A DNA stretch of 64,000 bases, taken from contig CAKKNE010000001.1 of the NCBI GenBank assembly GCA_918797485.1, positions 5,394,001 to 5,458,000 on the forward strand. The letters run 5' to 3'. Of this stretch, positions 55,407 to 64,000 are shown one piece after another. Source of the stretch: Pelagomonas calceolata. Lineage: Eukaryota; Sar; Pelagophyceae; Pelagomonadales; Pelagomonadaceae. Below the pieces are notes generated by a model, which was not told the DNA's origin, did not search any database, and saw only the letters and a program-made list of their open reading frames with translations. Position 1 is the stretch's first letter, and every line of letters starts with the position of its first letter. Made by a program: the position numbers and the translations under genes.

Positions 55407-56417
55407 ATGGGGGCGCACCGCCACGGTCTCCGCCGCCTGAGCTCCGGCCGGCGCTCAAGCGCCATACCATTCAATCTAGATCAAACGGCCGCCGTCGTCA
55501 CGCTGCTCGTCGTCGGCTCGTGGGTCATCGTGCCCGCGTTCGCCCTCGAAAAGGCCGTCGTCCTCGACGCGCCGCCGAAGTGGGCGCCCTCCCTGATGAA
55601 CGCGGCCCGCGACCGGGCCCTGGCGCCGGTCTTCGTGAGCGAGGGCGTCAAGAGCACGTTCGGCCTCCGCAAGCGCGTCAAAGGCGCCACTATCGAGCGC
55701 CGCCGAGGACGCGACGCCGCAACCGTGCTCGAGCGCCACGACGGCACAAAGCTCGTCGTCGTCGCGGCCGGACTAGGTGATGATGTTTCCAAGGCCCTAA
55801 CGCGTGCCGCGAAAGCCGCGGAGGCCTTCGGCAAGGCGGTGCGCGACACGACGACGCGGTTGGTGATCGCCGTGCCGGACGCTACGGAGCTCATGAATCG
55901 CGCCTTCGCCGCCTTCGCCTACACGCTCGAGGGCGGCGGCGCGGCGCTCGTGGCCGCCGTGCCGCACGCCGCGTCGCGCGAGGCGGCGCTCGCCGTGGTA
56001 GATGCCGCGCCGCGAGTAGCCGAAACGGCGCCACCGGCCGCCCCGGTCTGGCTCGTCGCGCTGCTGGCGCTGGCCCTCGGGCTCGCGATTGGCCGAGGCG
56101 CGCGCGGCACCGCGCCGAAGGCCGAGGTCGTGAAGATGGTCCCAGTCGTCGCGGAGCCGGACTCGCACGTCGTGTCCGAGACCGAGGCGACCTTTGACGA
56201 GTCCGATACCGATGACGAGGAATTGTTCGACGACTCGGAGGAGGACGACGACGAGCCGCGCGCCGTCACGACTGGCAGAGTCACGCCGTCCCCGATCCCG
56301 GCCGCCGAACGCGCCGCCGAGGCCATGTTCGGCGAGGCCACGACGTTCGACGAGTCCGACGACGAGAAGCCCGCCTTCGAGGACTCCGGCGACGAGGACG
56401 AGGCGCCCCTCCCCTGA
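55407..56417 (+). CDS. Two-helix membrane protein with acidic C-terminus
   Basis: 336 residues. N-terminal helix (TAAVVTLLVVGSWVIVPAFAL) near 26-46, a soluble lumenal-type domain (residues 50-200, with VLERHDGTKLVVVAAGLG), a second helix (VWLVALLALALGLAIG) near 215-230, then an Asp/Glu-rich disordered tail with repeated FDESD (three times) and FEDSGDEDE. The layout is that of a membrane protein of the TPM/Thylakoid type only loosely; no family call. The tail may bind Ca or basic partners (inference). Confidence 0.55.
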   Translation: MGAHRHGLRRLSSGRRSSAIPFNLDQTAAVVTLLVVGSWVIVPAFALEKAVVLDAPPKWAPSLMNAARDRALAPVFVSEGVKSTFGLRKRVKGATIERRRGRDAATVLERHDGTKLVVVAAGLGDDVSKALTRAAKAAEAFGKAVRDTTTRLVIAVPDATELMNRAFAAFAYTLEGGGAALVAAVPHAASREAALAVVDAAPRVAETAPPAAPVWLVALLALALGLAIGRGARGTAPKAEVVKMVPVVAEPDSHVVSETEATFDESDTDDEELFDDSEEDDDEPRAVTTGRVTPSPIPAAERAAEAMFGEATTFDESDDEKPAFEDSGDEDEAPLP

Positions 56418-56514
56418 AGAAATTTCCCGTGCGTATACATGTTTGTTTTCCCGAATCATGGCCACTATTGTTACGGTGCTAGGACTAGTTGGCGAGCTGG
56501 GGAATCATGACGAA

Positions 56515-56537
56515 GCTAGCGGCTGTAAGACACTAGC
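56515..56537 (+). promoter_or_regulatory. 5'-flank motif, copy 12
   Basis: GCTAGCGG, spacer CTG, TAAGACACTAGC: a perfect copy. Between two + strand genes, 248 bp before the ATG of the EGF-like protein gene. Confidence 0.65.
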
Positions 56538-56785
56538 AAACAAGCGGACACACATCCGCTGGGATAGCGCAAAAGACGCCGTCGAGGCAGCCTCCGGACC
56601 GCACACCTCGACACGAGGTGCCCACGACGCATAGTGGTTGCCCGCGTCGCCGGGCGAGGTCCCTCAGGAGTTCCTGAGAGGCAGCCCCTGGCCGAGGGGC
56701 CAGTACCGCACGCTGAGCAGTCCTGCCGGCACGCCACCGCCGCGACGCTGACCAAGCGTCAACGCCGGTGCGCACATAAAGAGCC

Positions 56786-58120
56786 ATGGGGCAGCTCCCC
56801 CTCCTCACGCTCTTTACAGTATCAGCCCTCGCGAGCGACTTCACGGACACCTACCTCTACGTGAACCCGACGCAGCCGCAGGAGGCTGCTGAGATACAAA
56901 TAGACTTCTTCACGACCTATGAACTGACTGGGAACGGGATCCAGGGCGATGTTATATACGTCCAGCTGCCCAAATTCACCATTGGGGGAGGAGGCAAGAA
57001 GCCGGGGCCCAACGTTCCACGAGGCGAATTAGTTATAAGCCCGTCGGTCTATTTTGAGGGGAGATGGATCGAGGGCGAGTTCAATAACCTCACACATCCG
57101 TTCCCCAACTCGACGCTCGCGTTGTACGTGCAGGAAGAAGTAACCATCCCGGCGGGCACATCTCTCAGAGTCCGCATCTACCGGTCGAACAACATCAAGG
57201 TCTACTGTGGGTATGATAGACCGCAAAACACGGACAATGACTTTTTTCTCATGTGGACGAACGCCTCAAAGGCGACGGGTCAACAGCAACAGATCGAGTA
57301 CGGCGACCGCGTCGGCAACGGCTGCTCGAAGATCTCGGACTGCGGCTTGGTGGGGGACTGCGACTTCTGCCAGCAGAAGTGCTACTGCTGGCCCGGCAAG
57401 GGCGGCTCGGACAACTACAAGAATACCGGTAGTATGGACTGCACGCAGTTCGAGTGCCCCGAAGGTCCGAGGTGGGGCAGCATGCCCCTCTCGGAGACGG
57501 ACGGTGGCCACGTCGCGCAGACCATGGCCTGCTCCGGGGCCGGTCTCTGTATTGCGGAGTCGGGCGAGTGCGAGTGCTTCGACGGGTTCACCGGAGACGC
57601 TTGTCAACGCCGCATTAGCACGTGCGGCGTCGGCGGCAAGTGCTCAGGTCATGGACAATGTTTGCCCATGCACCATTTAGCGAGAGCGAAGGAGGCGCTT
57701 CCTTTATCTGAAGGTATGTCGTCGTATGGGGACGACCATACTGTGAGAGAGCACACGGGCACGTGGGACTGGAACACGATGATGGGGTGTGCGTGCGACT
57801 CGTCGTGGCCCGTCGGGTTCGGGCCAGACGAGTACCAGCTGGGCGAATACTACGGCGCGGACTGCTCCAAAAAAAGGTGTCCGACGGGCGTGGCCCCCTG
57901 GATCCGGAACACGGACCCGAACGACGCGTGGAACGACACGGCGGCGCAGGCGGTCGGACCATCGCGACCAGCGCAGGACCCGCTGAACCGCGTCGGGCGC
58001 AAGGGCAACCAGCACCTCGTCGAGTGCTCTGGCCGCGGCTCTTGCAACGAGGGGCGCTGCTCGTGCTTCGCAGGATATACTGGGCACAACTGCGACCGGT
58101 GGGTTCCAAATAAGTACTGA
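56786..58120 (+). CDS. Secreted protein with EGF-like, Cys-rich modules
   Basis: 444 residues. Signal peptide MGQLPLLTLFTVSALAS. A beta-rich domain of about 150 residues with NLT and NAS sequons follows, then Cys-rich modules: CSKISDCGLVGDCDFCQQKC, CSGAGLCIAESGECECFDG, CGVGGKCSGHGQC, and at the end CSGRGSCNEGRCSCFAGYTG-x3-C, all of the EGF/tenascin type. Such tandem modules occur in large stramenopile surface proteins; this one is short and ends at the edge of an introner fragment, so it may be truncated relative to homologues. Confidence 0.7.
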   Translation: MGQLPLLTLFTVSALASDFTDTYLYVNPTQPQEAAEIQIDFFTTYELTGNGIQGDVIYVQLPKFTIGGGGKKPGPNVPRGELVISPSVYFEGRWIEGEFNNLTHPFPNSTLALYVQEEVTIPAGTSLRVRIYRSNNIKVYCGYDRPQNTDNDFFLMWTNASKATGQQQQIEYGDRVGNGCSKISDCGLVGDCDFCQQKCYCWPGKGGSDNYKNTGSMDCTQFECPEGPRWGSMPLSETDGGHVAQTMACSGAGLCIAESGECECFDGFTGDACQRRISTCGVGGKCSGHGQCLPMHHLARAKEALPLSEGMSSYGDDHTVREHTGTWDWNTMMGCACDSSWPVGFGPDEYQLGEYYGADCSKKRCPTGVAPWIRNTDPNDAWNDTAAQAVGPSRPAQDPLNRVGRKGNQHLVECSGRGSCNEGRCSCFAGYTGHNCDRWVPNKY

Positions 58121-58135
58121 CACTGGCATCACCTA

Positions 58136-58169
58136 ACGCCATCGAGCAGGCGTCGCGTCGATGGCGTGG
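58136..58169. mobile_element. Introner fragment
   Basis: The central stem of the introner at 14099 (ACGCCATCGAGCAGG...CGATGGCGTGG) is repeated here almost base for base, 16 bp past the stop of the EGF-like gene, without ends or target duplication. Confidence 0.7.
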
Positions 58170-58240
58170 ATTTCAACATTTAACGTTACTCGCAAACAAA
58201 GGAGGAGGGGTGTGTCTGGTCCGGGGCGAGGGGGACACGA

Positions 58241-58732
58241 TCACGGCGTCGGCGCGTGGCGCTTGGCCTCGTTGCGCGACTGGCGCCGCGAGAGCCGGCG
58301 CTTCTCGGCGGCCCGCTTCTCGGCCGAACTCATGGCGCGAGGCCGGGCGTTGCACTCCGCCAAAGCTTCTTCGGCGAGCCGAACCTCCTCGAGCTGCATC
58401 ATAACCTCCCGGAGCCGCGTCGAGCAACGCCGCGCGGCGACGACGTCCGAGTTATTGTCGTCGAGGGACGCCTCCAACAAAAGCTTTTCTACTTCGAGCG
58501 CGCCTCTCTTGGACGCCATCGTCTCGTCATCGGCCTCGGAGACCGTGAGGCTCAGCGAGCGGTATACGTTACTCGCGAGGTCCGCGTCGGAGTTGCTGCC
58601 GCTGCTCGACAGGCGCGACGGCGTGCTGTCAGAGCTGAACTGGCGCGACGCCGTCTTGCTCGCGACCGGTCGCGGCTTCGCTGCGTCGCCCGTGGCGTCC
58701 TTGGTAAACGCTCCGGCAAAGGAGACCCGCAT
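58241..58732 (-). CDS. Small Ser/Arg-rich protein of unknown function
   Basis: 163 residues from the ATG at 58732 (MRVSFAGAFTKDATG). Ser-rich first half (SSDSTPSRLSSSGSNSD), then a charged helix (STRLREVMMQLEEVRLAEEAL) and a very basic C-terminus (KRAAEKRRLSRRQSRNEAKR). The frame stays open upstream to 59005. Possibly a nucleic-acid-binding or cytoskeletal regulatory protein; family unknown. Confidence 0.45.
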   Translation of the reverse strand: MRVSFAGAFTKDATGDAAKPRPVASKTASRQFSSDSTPSRLSSSGSNSDADLASNVYRSLSLTVSEADDETMASKRGALEVEKLLLEASLDDNNSDVVAARRCSTRLREVMMQLEEVRLAEEALAECNARPRAMSSAEKRAAEKRRLSRRQSRNEAKRHAPTP

Positions 58733-59092
58733 GCGGTCGAGTACTGCGAGCGGTGTTGCTGTACAGGTAGCCGTGATGCGTGCGCCGCAAGCCGTGGAGG
58801 CTCGCAGCGATAGAAATGTCAGCGAGACGTGCAGCGAGCTGCACTTATAGGGCGCGAGGAAGCGAGTTCGCGGCGGCCAAAAGCTTAAAGCCGGAGAGCT
58901 TGCTCGAGTCGTTCTCCTGTTCGGGTTGCGCAACAGACGTCTCGCGCGGCCAAGACGACCAGTCGCAGCCTCGACGGCACCCCCAAAGACACATAGGAAA
59001 GGCAAAAGGACCGCTAGACCGCAACGCGCGGACCACGACTGCGCGCCGCAGAAGACAACCCAGACGAATGGTAAACTTAGGGCAGGGACAAA

Positions 59093-60160
59093 TCAGGGGT
59101 TGCCCATGCTCGCCGCCGGCACCTCGAAGGTCTCGCCCTCCCAGGCCGGCGCCGCGCCGCACTGCTCGAATGTGGCCGGTTTTTGATCAATAGTGTCGTC
59201 GGCCCTACCCCTCAAAGAGGGCTTCACCTTGAGGTAGTGCGTCGGCCCTGTCTGTTCGAGCTGCGCCACCAGTTCCAATCTATGACTATAAAACCGCTTC
59301 GCGACGCGCACTTCGGCCACCGCGACCCACTCTTCCGAGCGAGCTGGGAACACGAACCTCTCAAGGACGTAGCGCCCGCCATTCGTCTTGTTCCTTGAAA
59401 CAGCTGAATTCGCCAGTAGTTTCCACACTCCTAACCAGTACTTCGAGCCCGCGTGCCGCGTCCACCCGTGCACGTCGGGTCGCTCCGCTCGGACATGTTT
59501 CACCGAGAAATGATTGGCGGCATATCTAGCGAGCTTCGGCGGGCACCCTATGTGCTCGTTCGGCCCGTACAGCGGTTTTTCGCTCTTCTCGGCGGCCCTC
59601 AACTTCTTGGTTATCTCCGTGACGTGTTTTGGAGTTAAACCCTTGGCCTCGCTGACTTTCAGGCGCCTACCGTGCTCGTAGGCCACGCCCTCGCCGCCCA
59701 TGGCCGACAAACGACTGAGCGTCCAGCACATGGTTCGAGGCGACGTCACGTACTTGTCTAGTATGGTTTCTATCGTACCGAGGTCCGCGTTCTGGATCTT
59801 CCTTCGTAGTGCTTTCCAGGCCTTGAGCTTGGGCTCGCAGCGCACCCTCGCTAGACCGCAGGTCGACGCGAGCGCGCCGGCCGCTTCCACATCACAGGTC
59901 TCCAGCACGAGATCCGTGCAGAACTCGGCACCCAATAACGCGGATCGGCCCTGGTTATGTGACAATTTAGCGAGCTTCGTCGGCGACATCTCGCTCTTAT
60001 CAAAATCCTGGGCCTTGCGTCTTGTACTGGTGGTTTTGAAGAGCTGCCGGATTCGTTTGTCGGCGCCGCAGTCGACCAGTGTCGATCGTTCCGTGTGTTC
60101 TAGCACCAACAAAGCCTGCTCGATCTCGCTCTTCATGGGGATGCGCGGCTGGCGCGCCAT
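59093..60160 (-). CDS. Unknown protein of 355 residues
   Basis: The ATG at 60160 is preferred; the frame runs on upstream to 60589 through low-complexity, Pro/Arg-rich sequence. The product is soluble and folded in look: ALLVLEHTERSTLVDCG, then DLVLETCDVEAAGALASTC, a helical middle (IETILDKYVTSPRTMCWTL), and a beta-rich end (RYVLERFVFPARSEEWVAV; YSHRLELVAQLEQTG). Trp and Cys are spread through it. No family recognised. Confidence 0.55.
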   Translation of the reverse strand: MARQPRIPMKSEIEQALLVLEHTERSTLVDCGADKRIRQLFKTTSTRRKAQDFDKSEMSPTKLAKLSHNQGRSALLGAEFCTDLVLETCDVEAAGALASTCGLARVRCEPKLKAWKALRRKIQNADLGTIETILDKYVTSPRTMCWTLSRLSAMGGEGVAYEHGRRLKVSEAKGLTPKHVTEITKKLRAAEKSEKPLYGPNEHIGCPPKLARYAANHFSVKHVRAERPDVHGWTRHAGSKYWLGVWKLLANSAVSRNKTNGGRYVLERFVFPARSEEWVAVAEVRVAKRFYSHRLELVAQLEQTGPTHYLKVKPSLRGRADDTIDQKPATFEQCGAAPAWEGETFEVPAASMGNP

Positions 60161-60686
60161 CGTCTCGGGATTATTCTTTGTCGCGGTTTTGCGCGTTTTT
60201 CGGGAGCGCGGCGGCTGGCGTGGCCGCGCAGCTGTTTTGGGCGTGTAGTGAGCGTGCGGCGGCGGCGGCGCGCCCTGTGGGGCTTTCGCGGTGGGGATAT
60301 TCACTTGGTCTGAGTTGAGGTGCTCCCTGGGCCGCGCGGCGGCTGGCAAAGACCGCGTGGTGGTCGGAACAGATCTTAGGCGTGTCGCTGGCAGCCTCGC
60401 CGCGTCGCACGAAGTCAGTGGGCTGTACGACCAGCGATGTTCAGGCGCTCTGCGGCATGCTGGACGAGGAGCCGACGGCGGCCGCGCGGGACGCCTCCGA
60501 CCCATGCCCCAAGCACTCCAGGACGTCTCATCGTGGAGGTCTACGGCCTTTGCAAACCGAAACATACTCAAAACCTCCTTACCGCGCACCGTAAACGAGA
60601 CAGGAGAGCAAAACTCAAAACCTCCTTACCGCGCACCGTAAACGAGACGAGGAGAGCAAAACCACAAAAATCGACGACCACAAAAG
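60161..60686. other. Intergenic gap, 526 bp
   Basis: Between two (-) strand genes. It holds the promoter of the 59093-60160 gene, the 3' end of the MYND gene and the direct repeat listed separately. Confidence 0.35.
60567..60661. repeat. Direct tandem repeat, about 46 bp x 2
   Basis: Two adjoining copies of a unit beginning CTCAAAACCTCCTTACC and containing GCACCGTAAACGAGAC, differing by an indel, just 3' of the MYND gene. Confidence 0.8.
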
Positions 60687-61397
60687 TCACCGACACCAGT
60701 ACCCGTGCCGCGCCGCGTCCGCGTCGCGGTGCGCGTCGCAGCAGTACGTCACGTTGCGGCACCGCGCGCACCGCCTTTCGGCACACCCGACGCCGCAGAC
60801 GGCGCAGCGCGCGCGCGTGTTGAAGGAGAGCGGCTCCGGCACTAATGTATCATCCTCGGCGCGGAAACCGTTTGGTGTGGCGATTTTCGCCGACGGCGCG
60901 TCGAGCCGCGCCGCGAGGCACGCCAACCCAACTGAGCCTTCCGACGGACGGGCCTGGAGCCGCCCCCGCGCCGCCTTCTTCACCTCCCCCCGCGCGCGCT
61001 GCACGAGCAGATTCCACTCGTCCTCGGCGACGTCCCACGCGTCGTCGAGCTCCGTGACGGCCAAGAGCAGCGAAATAGCGTCGGCGTCGCCGTTTGACGC
61101 GTCCTCGACGGCAATATCCAGTAGAGTTCTTCCATCCTCTCGTTTTTTTCCGAAGTCGTCCGCGTGCTTGCCTGCGACGTCATCTAACAAATCCTCCAGC
61201 ACGTCGACCTCGCCGAAGATAATGCTTCGTAAAGCACGGCCCGCCAGCGCTCTTACGGTACTATCGCCGTGGGCCAGCGCGTGCAGGATCTCGGGCACGG
61301 AGCACTGCGGCACATTTACTTTATTGCGCTTCGCCCACCTAGTGTAGCCCAGCGCAAGCGCTATTGTTATTAGTGTGGCGACGACGCGCGGGTCCAT
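60687..61397 (-). CDS. MYND zinc-finger protein with N-terminal membrane segment
   Basis: 236 residues. The N-terminus PRVVATLITIALALGYTRWAK is one hydrophobic helix. Residues 30-150 are helical and ankyrin/armadillo-like (ILHALAHGDSTVRALAGRAL; GRTLLDIAVEDASNGD). The C-terminus is a MYND finger: CAVCGVGCAERRC, CRNVTYCC and HRDADAARHGYWC, with all zinc ligands. MYND domains bind Pro-rich peptides. The membrane anchor suggests an organelle- or ER-bound adaptor (inference). Confidence 0.8.
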   Translation of the reverse strand: MDPRVVATLITIALALGYTRWAKRNKVNVPQCSVPEILHALAHGDSTVRALAGRALRSIIFGEVDVLEDLLDDVAGKHADDFGKKREDGRTLLDIAVEDASNGDADAISLLLAVTELDDAWDVAEDEWNLLVQRARGEVKKAARGRLQARPSEGSVGLACLAARLDAPSAKIATPNGFRAEDDTLVPEPLSFNTRARCAVCGVGCAERRCARCRNVTYCCDAHRDADAARHGYWCR

Positions 61398-61914
61398 TTC
61401 TTTGGCACGGCTCGCGTCGAGGGCGTGCAGCCGCTATTTAGCAGTGGGCACTGTGTGCGGTCTGGTGCAGCGCGAGCGTATGTAGATGTGCCGTGCAGCG
61501 ACCGTAGCAATAGATGCTCACCTCTGAGCGTCCGTCCAGGGCCTGAAAAGGGCTTCGGGCTGCGGCAGCGCTCGATTTCGAAGCTGCAAAACCCGTATCA
61601 TACTGCCTCGATTTGCCGCATTGCTTGTGCGCTGCGGCAGGCGCAGTGGTTTGCGTGAGCGCGCTGCTACCGTTCGCATTCGTGCCGTCGAAGTGCATCT
61701 GCAATTCGTGGGACACATAGCTGCCGTCAAAGAGCTCCCAGTGTCGCCAGAGCAATCGGCAAGCGGCGACGCGACGCCGCATCACGCGCTTGTTCTGGCC
61801 GCATCGGTGGCGATTGTGTTGTGACAGTATCACTGCGGCAAGTGCAAAACCGCGCCCACCATCGTCAAGCGGTGACGGCGCGCTCGTGCCGCAGCGGTCG
61901 GGCAGTGCATAACA
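61398..61914. other. Divergent gap, 517 bp
   Basis: Between the MYND gene (-) and the C31-like gene (+). It should hold both promoters. No 5'-flank motif, repeat or RNA gene was seen. Confidence 0.4.
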
Positions 61915-62493
61915 ATGGCCCGGGGCCGCGGCCGCGGCAGAGGCAAGTCAGCAGCAGCGCAATTAGGAAGAGAGATCGGCGAGGAGGTCGGTAGAGCAAG
62001 AGGCGACTCGGAGGCGGACCGGCCCGCGCCCGAGGCGCAGCCGCCGACGACAAAACCGTGGACGGACGACGACCGCGCGCTCGTGGATGATATGAGACGG
62101 TTAGCGCGCGCGCGACGGGCCCAACCCGACTTTTTGACCATGGAACGCGCGAGGCGAGCAAGACTGGGCCAGGCCGTCGACGACGCCGCGCCCTTGAATG
62201 ATGGCCTCCCGACGGACCCCGCCGCGCGGGCGTTGCTGCCGCCCGAGTTGCTTGGACATGCGCCGCGCCGGCCGCCGCCTGCGCCCCGACGGCCCGCCAA
62301 GAAGCGGCCGCGGTCCATGAGCGAGGCGGCGGTGTTTAGCGACCGGCTCGTGGCCCTCGACGAGGCGCAGCGCGAGGAGCCCGAGGAGGAGGAGCCGCCC
62401 GTCGAGGAGGACGAGCCCGACGACTACATGCGCGATTATTATGATGAGGACCAGGACCCGGTGGACGGCGACGGCGACGAGCAGGTGCTGTAG
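61915..62493 (+). CDS. RNA polymerase III subunit C31/RPC7-like protein
   Basis: 192 residues. It starts MARGRGRGRGKS, like the GRGRG start of Rpc31/POLR3G. The middle has Pro-rich and Arg-rich stretches (MRRLARARRAQPDFL; KKRPRSMSEAAVFSDRLVALDEAQREE). The end is the family's acidic tail with aromatic pairs: PDDYMRDYYDEDQDPVDG. C31 links the RPC82-RPC34-RPC31 initiation trimer to Pol III. The call rests on architecture rather than a strong domain and needs a profile search. Confidence 0.5.
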   Translation: MARGRGRGRGKSAAAQLGREIGEEVGRARGDSEADRPAPEAQPPTTKPWTDDDRALVDDMRRLARARRAQPDFLTMERARRARLGQAVDDAAPLNDGLPTDPAARALLPPELLGHAPRRPPPAPRRPAKKRPRSMSEAAVFSDRLVALDEAQREEPEEEEPPVEEDEPDDYMRDYYDEDQDPVDGDGDEQVL

Positions 62494-62663
62494 GCACGCC
62501 TAAAATGTGAGAACCTTCTCCTGCACGCCGTCGACGCGACAGCCTCGCTTCGATGGCGTCGGAGGCGAACGTGAGCAAACGAGTGTAAGCGATATGTCAT
62601 TTACCGACGGGAGGGGGTGGGAATGTGGGCACAGGCGTCTTCAGGCTTGGTCGTTCAACTGCT

Positions 62664-63746
62664 CTAGTACGAGTAGTTGGCGACGAAGGTCGACGCCGTC
62701 GCGGCGGCGCCGCCGGCGCCGCCCTTGTACGTGCCGAGGTTCGCCTCGCTGTTGGCCTTGGACCGGATCATGAGCTCCTTCTGGGCGGCCGCGATGTTCG
62801 CGTCGGAGCCCTTCCAGGCTTTGAGGACGGACTGCTGGAGCGCGCGGCCGTAGGAGAAGGTCAGCGACCAGGGCTTCTTGCCCGGGCAGACGTTCATGGC
62901 CTGGAGCGCGAGCGACGCGTCCTCCTCGGACATGCCACCGGACAGGAAGGTGATGCCGGGGACCGCCGGCGGCACCGTGCGGCTGAGGCAGCGGACCGTG
63001 CGCACGGCGACCTCGGTCATGTCGCACTTCGTGGCAGCACTCTCGCCACTGCGGACCATGTTGGGCTTGAGGAGCGTGCCCTCGAGCAGGACGTGGTGGT
63101 CCGACAGCTTCTTGTAGACGGCGGCCAGGACCTTCTCGCAGACCTTCTCGGCGTCTTCCGCCGAGTGGGGGCCGTCCATCAAGACCTCGGGCTCGACGAT
63201 GGGCACCAAACCATTGGCCTGGCAGATGGCCGCGTAGCGGGCCAGCGTCTCGGCGTTCTGGTCAATCGATAAGGGCGTGGGGCAGTGCGTCGCGGCGTCG
63301 ATCTTGAGCACCGCGCGCCACTTGGCGAATCTAGCACCTTGAGCATAGTACTTGGCGCATCTTTTGCCGAGGTCGTCGATGCCCTGGGTCACGGTCTCGC
63401 CGTTCGTGCCGAACAAGGGCTGGACGCCCTTGTCGACCTTAATGCCCGGGATGATGCCCTCCTTCTTGAGGAGGTCGACCATGGGCGTGCCGCACGTCGC
63501 GGTATCAAAAAGGGTCTCCTCGTAGGTGATGGCCCCCGAGATGTACTGGCCGAGGCCCTTGGTCTTGAAGAGGAGCTCGCGGTAGCGCACGCGGTTCGGC
63601 TGCGTGTTCTCGACGTTGATCGGCGCGAAGCGCTTGCCGATCGTGCCCGTCGACTCGTCGGCCGCGAGGATGCCCTTGCCCGGCGCCGCGATGGCGTTGG
63701 CCGTGGCGATGAGCTCGTCTTTGTAGGTGCCGGTGAAGGACGCCAT
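62664..63746 (-). CDS. FBA: Fructose-bisphosphate aldolase, class I
   Basis: 360 residues, the normal length. [16 protein letters not shown] (25-40) is the N-terminal family signature, Lys227 in [11 protein letters not shown] is the Schiff-base residue, [12 protein letters not shown] the active-site strand, and it ends in the Tyr typical of the family (VANYSY). It cleaves fructose 1,6-bisphosphate to triose phosphates. The absence of a leader indicates the cytosolic, glycolytic form. The strongest single identification in the window. Confidence 0.98.
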   Translation of the reverse strand: MASFTGTYKDELIATANAIAAPGKGILAADESTGTIGKRFAPINVENTQPNRVRYRELLFKTKGLGQYISGAITYEETLFDTATCGTPMVDLLKKEGIIPGIKVDKGVQPLFGTNGETVTQGIDDLGKRCAKYYAQGARFAKWRAVLKIDAATHCPTPLSIDQNAETLARYAAICQANGLVPIVEPEVLMDGPHSAEDAEKVCEKVLAAVYKKLSDHHVLLEGTLLKPNMVRSGESAATKCDMTEVAVRTVRCLSRTVPPAVPGITFLSGGMSEEDASLALQAMNVCPGKKPWSLTFSYGRALQQSVLKAWKGSDANIAAAQKELMIRSKANSEANLGTYKGGAGGAAATASTFVANYSY

Positions 63747-64000
63747 CTTGTTTTAACCTGCGGGGCGGTTTGCGTCGCTGCCAGCTTGCGTAGGGGGGGG
63801 GCGGCACGCCAACGACAGCGATGCAAGGGAAACCGGCGCGTCGGCGGTCCCGCGCCCGTCGCATATCAGCTTTTAGAAATTGGCTATTTTTGGCCACCAC
63901 GTAGTACCAACGTGCTTTTTTGGCGGCGGATCTCGCGCGCTGGCGTCCGCGCTGTGGCGCAGTGCTCTGGCTGCAACGGCTGTGTTATGCGACGCTGCTG
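63747..64000. promoter_or_regulatory. Aldolase promoter and 5'UTR region
   Basis: The last 254 bp lie upstream of the aldolase ATG and run to the window edge. A run of G (about 63792-63800) stands out; no 5'-flank motif copy is present. Confidence 0.35.

Noticed and set aside
1-64000. tRNA, rRNA and spliceosomal RNA genes
   Set aside because: A visual scan for GTTCRANNC boxes and for U1, U2 and U6 signatures gave only matches inside coding regions. A covariance-model search would be decisive.

Overview
The window is nuclear DNA of a GC-rich, gene-dense, intron-poor unicellular alga. The best fit is a pelagophyte (heterokont) close to Aureococcus or Pelagomonas. The reasons are: plastid proteins with secretory-type N-termini (ERA GTPase, DUF1517/FLAP1 protein, ABC1 kinase, MLF-like protein); intron-like DNA elements with inverted ends and 8-bp target duplications, as published for Aureococcus introners; and an apparent selenoprotein. 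A flagellar inner-arm dynein light chain argues for a cell that makes a flagellum at some stage. The species is inference.

About 41 protein genes were called on both strands, mostly as single uninterrupted reading frames spaced by 0.1-0.7 kb. 1-10 kb: a gene tail, a calpain-like protein lacking its catalytic Cys, DNALI1/p28, a secreted methyltransferase-like protein, a UBA protein behind a tiny ORF, a DONSON-like replication protein, and a methyltransferase-LicD fusion. 10-20 kb: plastid ERA, a GEN1/FEN1-type nuclease, an RCC1 protein with an introner, a TPR protein and two unknowns. 20-31 kb: a flavin amine oxidase and a UPF0126 protein (both with introners), a MITE-like element, DUF1517, a CCCH-zinc-finger methyltransferase, adenine/adenosine deaminase, ABC1K and an MLF-like protein. 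31-45 kb: an EF-hand membrane protein with two element-derived introns, a probable selenocysteine arsenite methyltransferase, a variant SDR, two PhyH dioxygenases, an OmpA-domain protein, a ribokinase/TIM-barrel fusion and an ankyrin protein. 45-64 kb: poly(A) polymerase, a small membrane protein, a sulfotransferase, an ICT1/2-oxoacid-dehydrogenase E1 fusion, secreted Cys-rich proteins, a MYND protein, a Pol III C31-like subunit and class I aldolase.

Three signals run across the window. (1) A family of 52-203 bp elements sits inside genes. Each copy with two readable flanks has an 8-bp duplication starting GT or GC, and the element end supplies the AG, so removing element plus one duplication copy restores the protein. 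(2) A motif of about 23 bp (GCTAGCGG, short spacer, TAAGACACTAGC) occurs 12 times, always in the 5' flank of a gene and never in a coding region. (3) The arsenite methyltransferase has an in-frame TGA exactly at a catalytic Cys, with a SECIS-like hairpin just past the true stop. No tRNA, rRNA, CRISPR or bacterial-type operon was seen.
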